Positions 20,106 through 21,399 of a stretch of DNA of 21,399 nucleotides are shown here, in pieces. Both the position numbers and the translations under genes were made by a program. The DNA lies in NCBI GenBank assembly GCA_036260375.1, contig DASZZZ010000077.1:1-21399 (forward strand). The letters are read 5' to 3'. The notes under the pieces were generated by a model. The model was not told the DNA's origin, did no database searches, and saw only the letters and a program-made list of their open reading frames with translations. This stretch comes from DASZZZ01 sp036260375 (GTDB lineage Bacteria > Actinomycetota > CADDZG01 > WHSQ01). The first letter of the stretch is position 1, and each line of letters starts with the position of its first letter.

Positions 20106-21375
20106 GTTCGGGGACGGTGGCGACCTCTTGAAGTGCTCCTTCTGTGGCAAGTCGCAGAAGCAGGTGAAGAAGCTCATCGCGGGCCCCGGCGTCTACATCT
20201 GCGACGAATGCATCGATCTCTGCAACGAGATCATCGAGGAGGAGCTCTCCGAGACGCCCGAGCTCAAGCTCGAGGACCTCCCGAAGCCCAAGGAGATCTA
20301 CGACTTCCTCAACGACTACATCGTCGGTCAGGACCAGGCCAAGAAGGTGCTGTCGGTCGCGGTCTACAACCACTACAAGAGGATCCAAGTCGGCAGCGCG
20401 AAGGACGACGACGTCGAGCTGGCGAAGTCGAACATCCTGCTGCTCGGCCCGACCGGCTGCGGCAAGACCCTGCTCGCGCAGACGCTCGCGCGCATGCTCA
20501 ACGTGCCGTTCGCGATCGCCGACGCGACCGCGCTCACCGAGGCGGGTTACGTCGGCGAGGACGTCGAGAACATCCTCCTCAAGCTCATCCAGGCCGCCGA
20601 CTACGACGTCAAGCGCGCCGAGACCGGCATCATCTACATCGACGAGGTCGACAAGATCGCGCGCAAGAGCGAGAACCCGTCGATCACGCGCGACGTCTCG
20701 GGCGAGGGCGTGCAGCAGGCGCTGCACAAGATCCTCGAGGGCACGACCGCGAGCGTCCCGCCGCAGGGCGGCCGCAAGCACCCGCACCAGGAGTTCATCC
20801 AGATCGACACGACGAACGTGCTGTTCATCTGCGGCGGCGCGTTCGCGGGCCTGGAGAAGCTCATCGAGAGCCGGATCGGGCGCAAGGGCGTCGGCTTCGG
20901 CGCCGACGTCCGCAAGCTCGAGGAGAAGGACCTCGGCTCCATCCTCGAGCACGTGCTCCCCGAGGACCTGCTCAAGTACGGGCTCATCCCCGAGTTCGTC
21001 GGGCGCCTGCCCGTCATCACGCACGTGCACAACCTCGACCGCGCCGCGCTCGTGCGCATCCTCACGGAGCCGAAGAACGCGCTCATCAAGCAGTACAAGA
21101 GGTTCTTCGACTTCGACGGCGTCGAGCTCGAGTTCACGCCCGACGCGCTCGACGCGGTCGCGGAGCAGTCGATGCTGCGCGGGACCGGCGCGCGTGGCCT
21201 GCGCGCGATCCTCGAGGAGGTCTTGCTCAACGTGATGTACGACCTCCCGAGCCAGCACGACGTCGGCAAGTGCATCATCGACCGCCACGTCGTGCTGGAG
21301 AAGGTCAACCCGACGCTCGTACCGCGGGCCAAGGAGCGCAACGAGCGCCCCGCGCGCGGCGAGCGCTCCGCGTAA
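20098..21375 (+). CDS. clpX: ATP-dependent Clp protease ATP-binding subunit ClpX
   Basis: The protein has 425 residues from GTG 20098, inside the end of tig. ClpX is the hexameric AAA+ unfoldase that feeds ClpP. The zinc-binding domain has C13, C16, C35 and C38 (CSFC and CDEC). Walker A is GPTGCGKT (117-124), Walker B ends in D182-E183 (YIDEVDKI), and the pore loop RKH is at 226-228. The ClpP-docking tripeptide is V265-G266-F267 in GVGFGADV, where IGF is usual. The sensor 2 Arg is in GTGARGLRAI near the C-terminus. The order tig-clpX without clpP between is different from the common tig-clpP-clpX arrangement. After its stop 24 bases remain in the window, with nothing to annotate. Confidence 0.98.
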   Translation: MPKFGDGGDLLKCSFCGKSQKQVKKLIAGPGVYICDECIDLCNEIIEEELSETPELKLEDLPKPKEIYDFLNDYIVGQDQAKKVLSVAVYNHYKRIQVGSAKDDDVELAKSNILLLGPTGCGKTLLAQTLARMLNVPFAIADATALTEAGYVGEDVENILLKLIQAADYDVKRAETGIIYIDEVDKIARKSENPSITRDVSGEGVQQALHKILEGTTASVPPQGGRKHPHQEFIQIDTTNVLFICGGAFAGLEKLIESRIGRKGVGFGADVRKLEEKDLGSILEHVLPEDLLKYGLIPEFVGRLPVITHVHNLDRAALVRILTEPKNALIKQYKRFFDFDGVELEFTPDALDAVAEQSMLRGTGARGLRAILEEVLLNVMYDLPSQHDVGKCIIDRHVVLEKVNPTLVPRAKERNERPARGERSA

Positions 21376-21399
21376 GCGCCCGCGCCGCACCGCTTCGCG

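Noticed and set aside
18648..20177. Minus-strand open frame opposite trigger factor
   Set aside because: Shadow of tig; no domain recognised.
20023..21390. Minus-strand open frame opposite clpX
   Set aside because: Shadow of clpX; Asp/Val/Leu/Arg-rich with no recognised domain.
1..21399. Insertion sequences or phage genes
   Set aside because: No transposase, integrase or phage structural motif seen in any frame with coding character.

Overview
The window is chromosomal DNA from a very GC-rich bacterium. Third codon positions are nearly all G or C, start and stop codons of neighbouring genes overlap, and GTG starts are common. A stand-alone LigD polymerase-type gene, sucrase/ferredoxin-like and PYROXD2-like proteins and the lipoprotein and regulator types all point to Actinomycetota. 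A deep-branching class such as Thermoleophilia is possible, but that is only an impression from gene content. Because GC is so high, long open frames occur on both strands. I kept only those with a recognisable family, a plausible start, or a clear signal.

Layout, left to right. 1-3404 (+): the end of an aminoglycoside-phosphotransferase-like kinase, coupled by a 4-base overlap to a GH57-type glucan enzyme, then a LigD-type polymerase/primase. 3405-4814 (+): a secreted chymotrypsin-fold serine protease behind an unusually structured leader, closed by a strong hairpin. 4821-8987 (-): a polar amino acid ABC transporter (lipoprotein, permease, ATPase) downstream of a PYROXD2/phytoene-dehydrogenase-like flavoprotein. 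9152-12275 (+): a two-domain VOC protein, then an operon of an SDR-like protein, a TetR regulator and a PPOX-fold flavoprotein, with a 16-bp perfect palindrome in front as likely TetR operator. 12272-12634 (-): a small VOC protein.

12805-15026 (+) is the most interesting part: a 59-residue peptide with 18 aspartates in a DxDGT-type repeat, a JmjC/cupin (ribosomal-oxygenase-like) iron oxygenase, and a sucrase/ferredoxin-like thioredoxin-fold [2Fe-2S] protein. The three are tightly packed, and the enzyme frame overlaps the repeat-coding part of the peptide. I suggest, as inference, a peptide precursor with an oxidative tailoring enzyme and a redox partner.

15150-16386 (-): a DUF2243 membrane protein, a region of different composition holding a small membrane ORF, and tRNA-Arg(TCT). 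16576-18429: a hairpin with a C6 loop, an M20 dipeptidase, tRNA-Gly(TCC) and tRNA-Pro(TGG), all genes on the minus strand. 18430-21375 (+): a strongly structured non-coding stretch, trigger factor, and ClpX overlapping trigger factor directly with no clpP between them.
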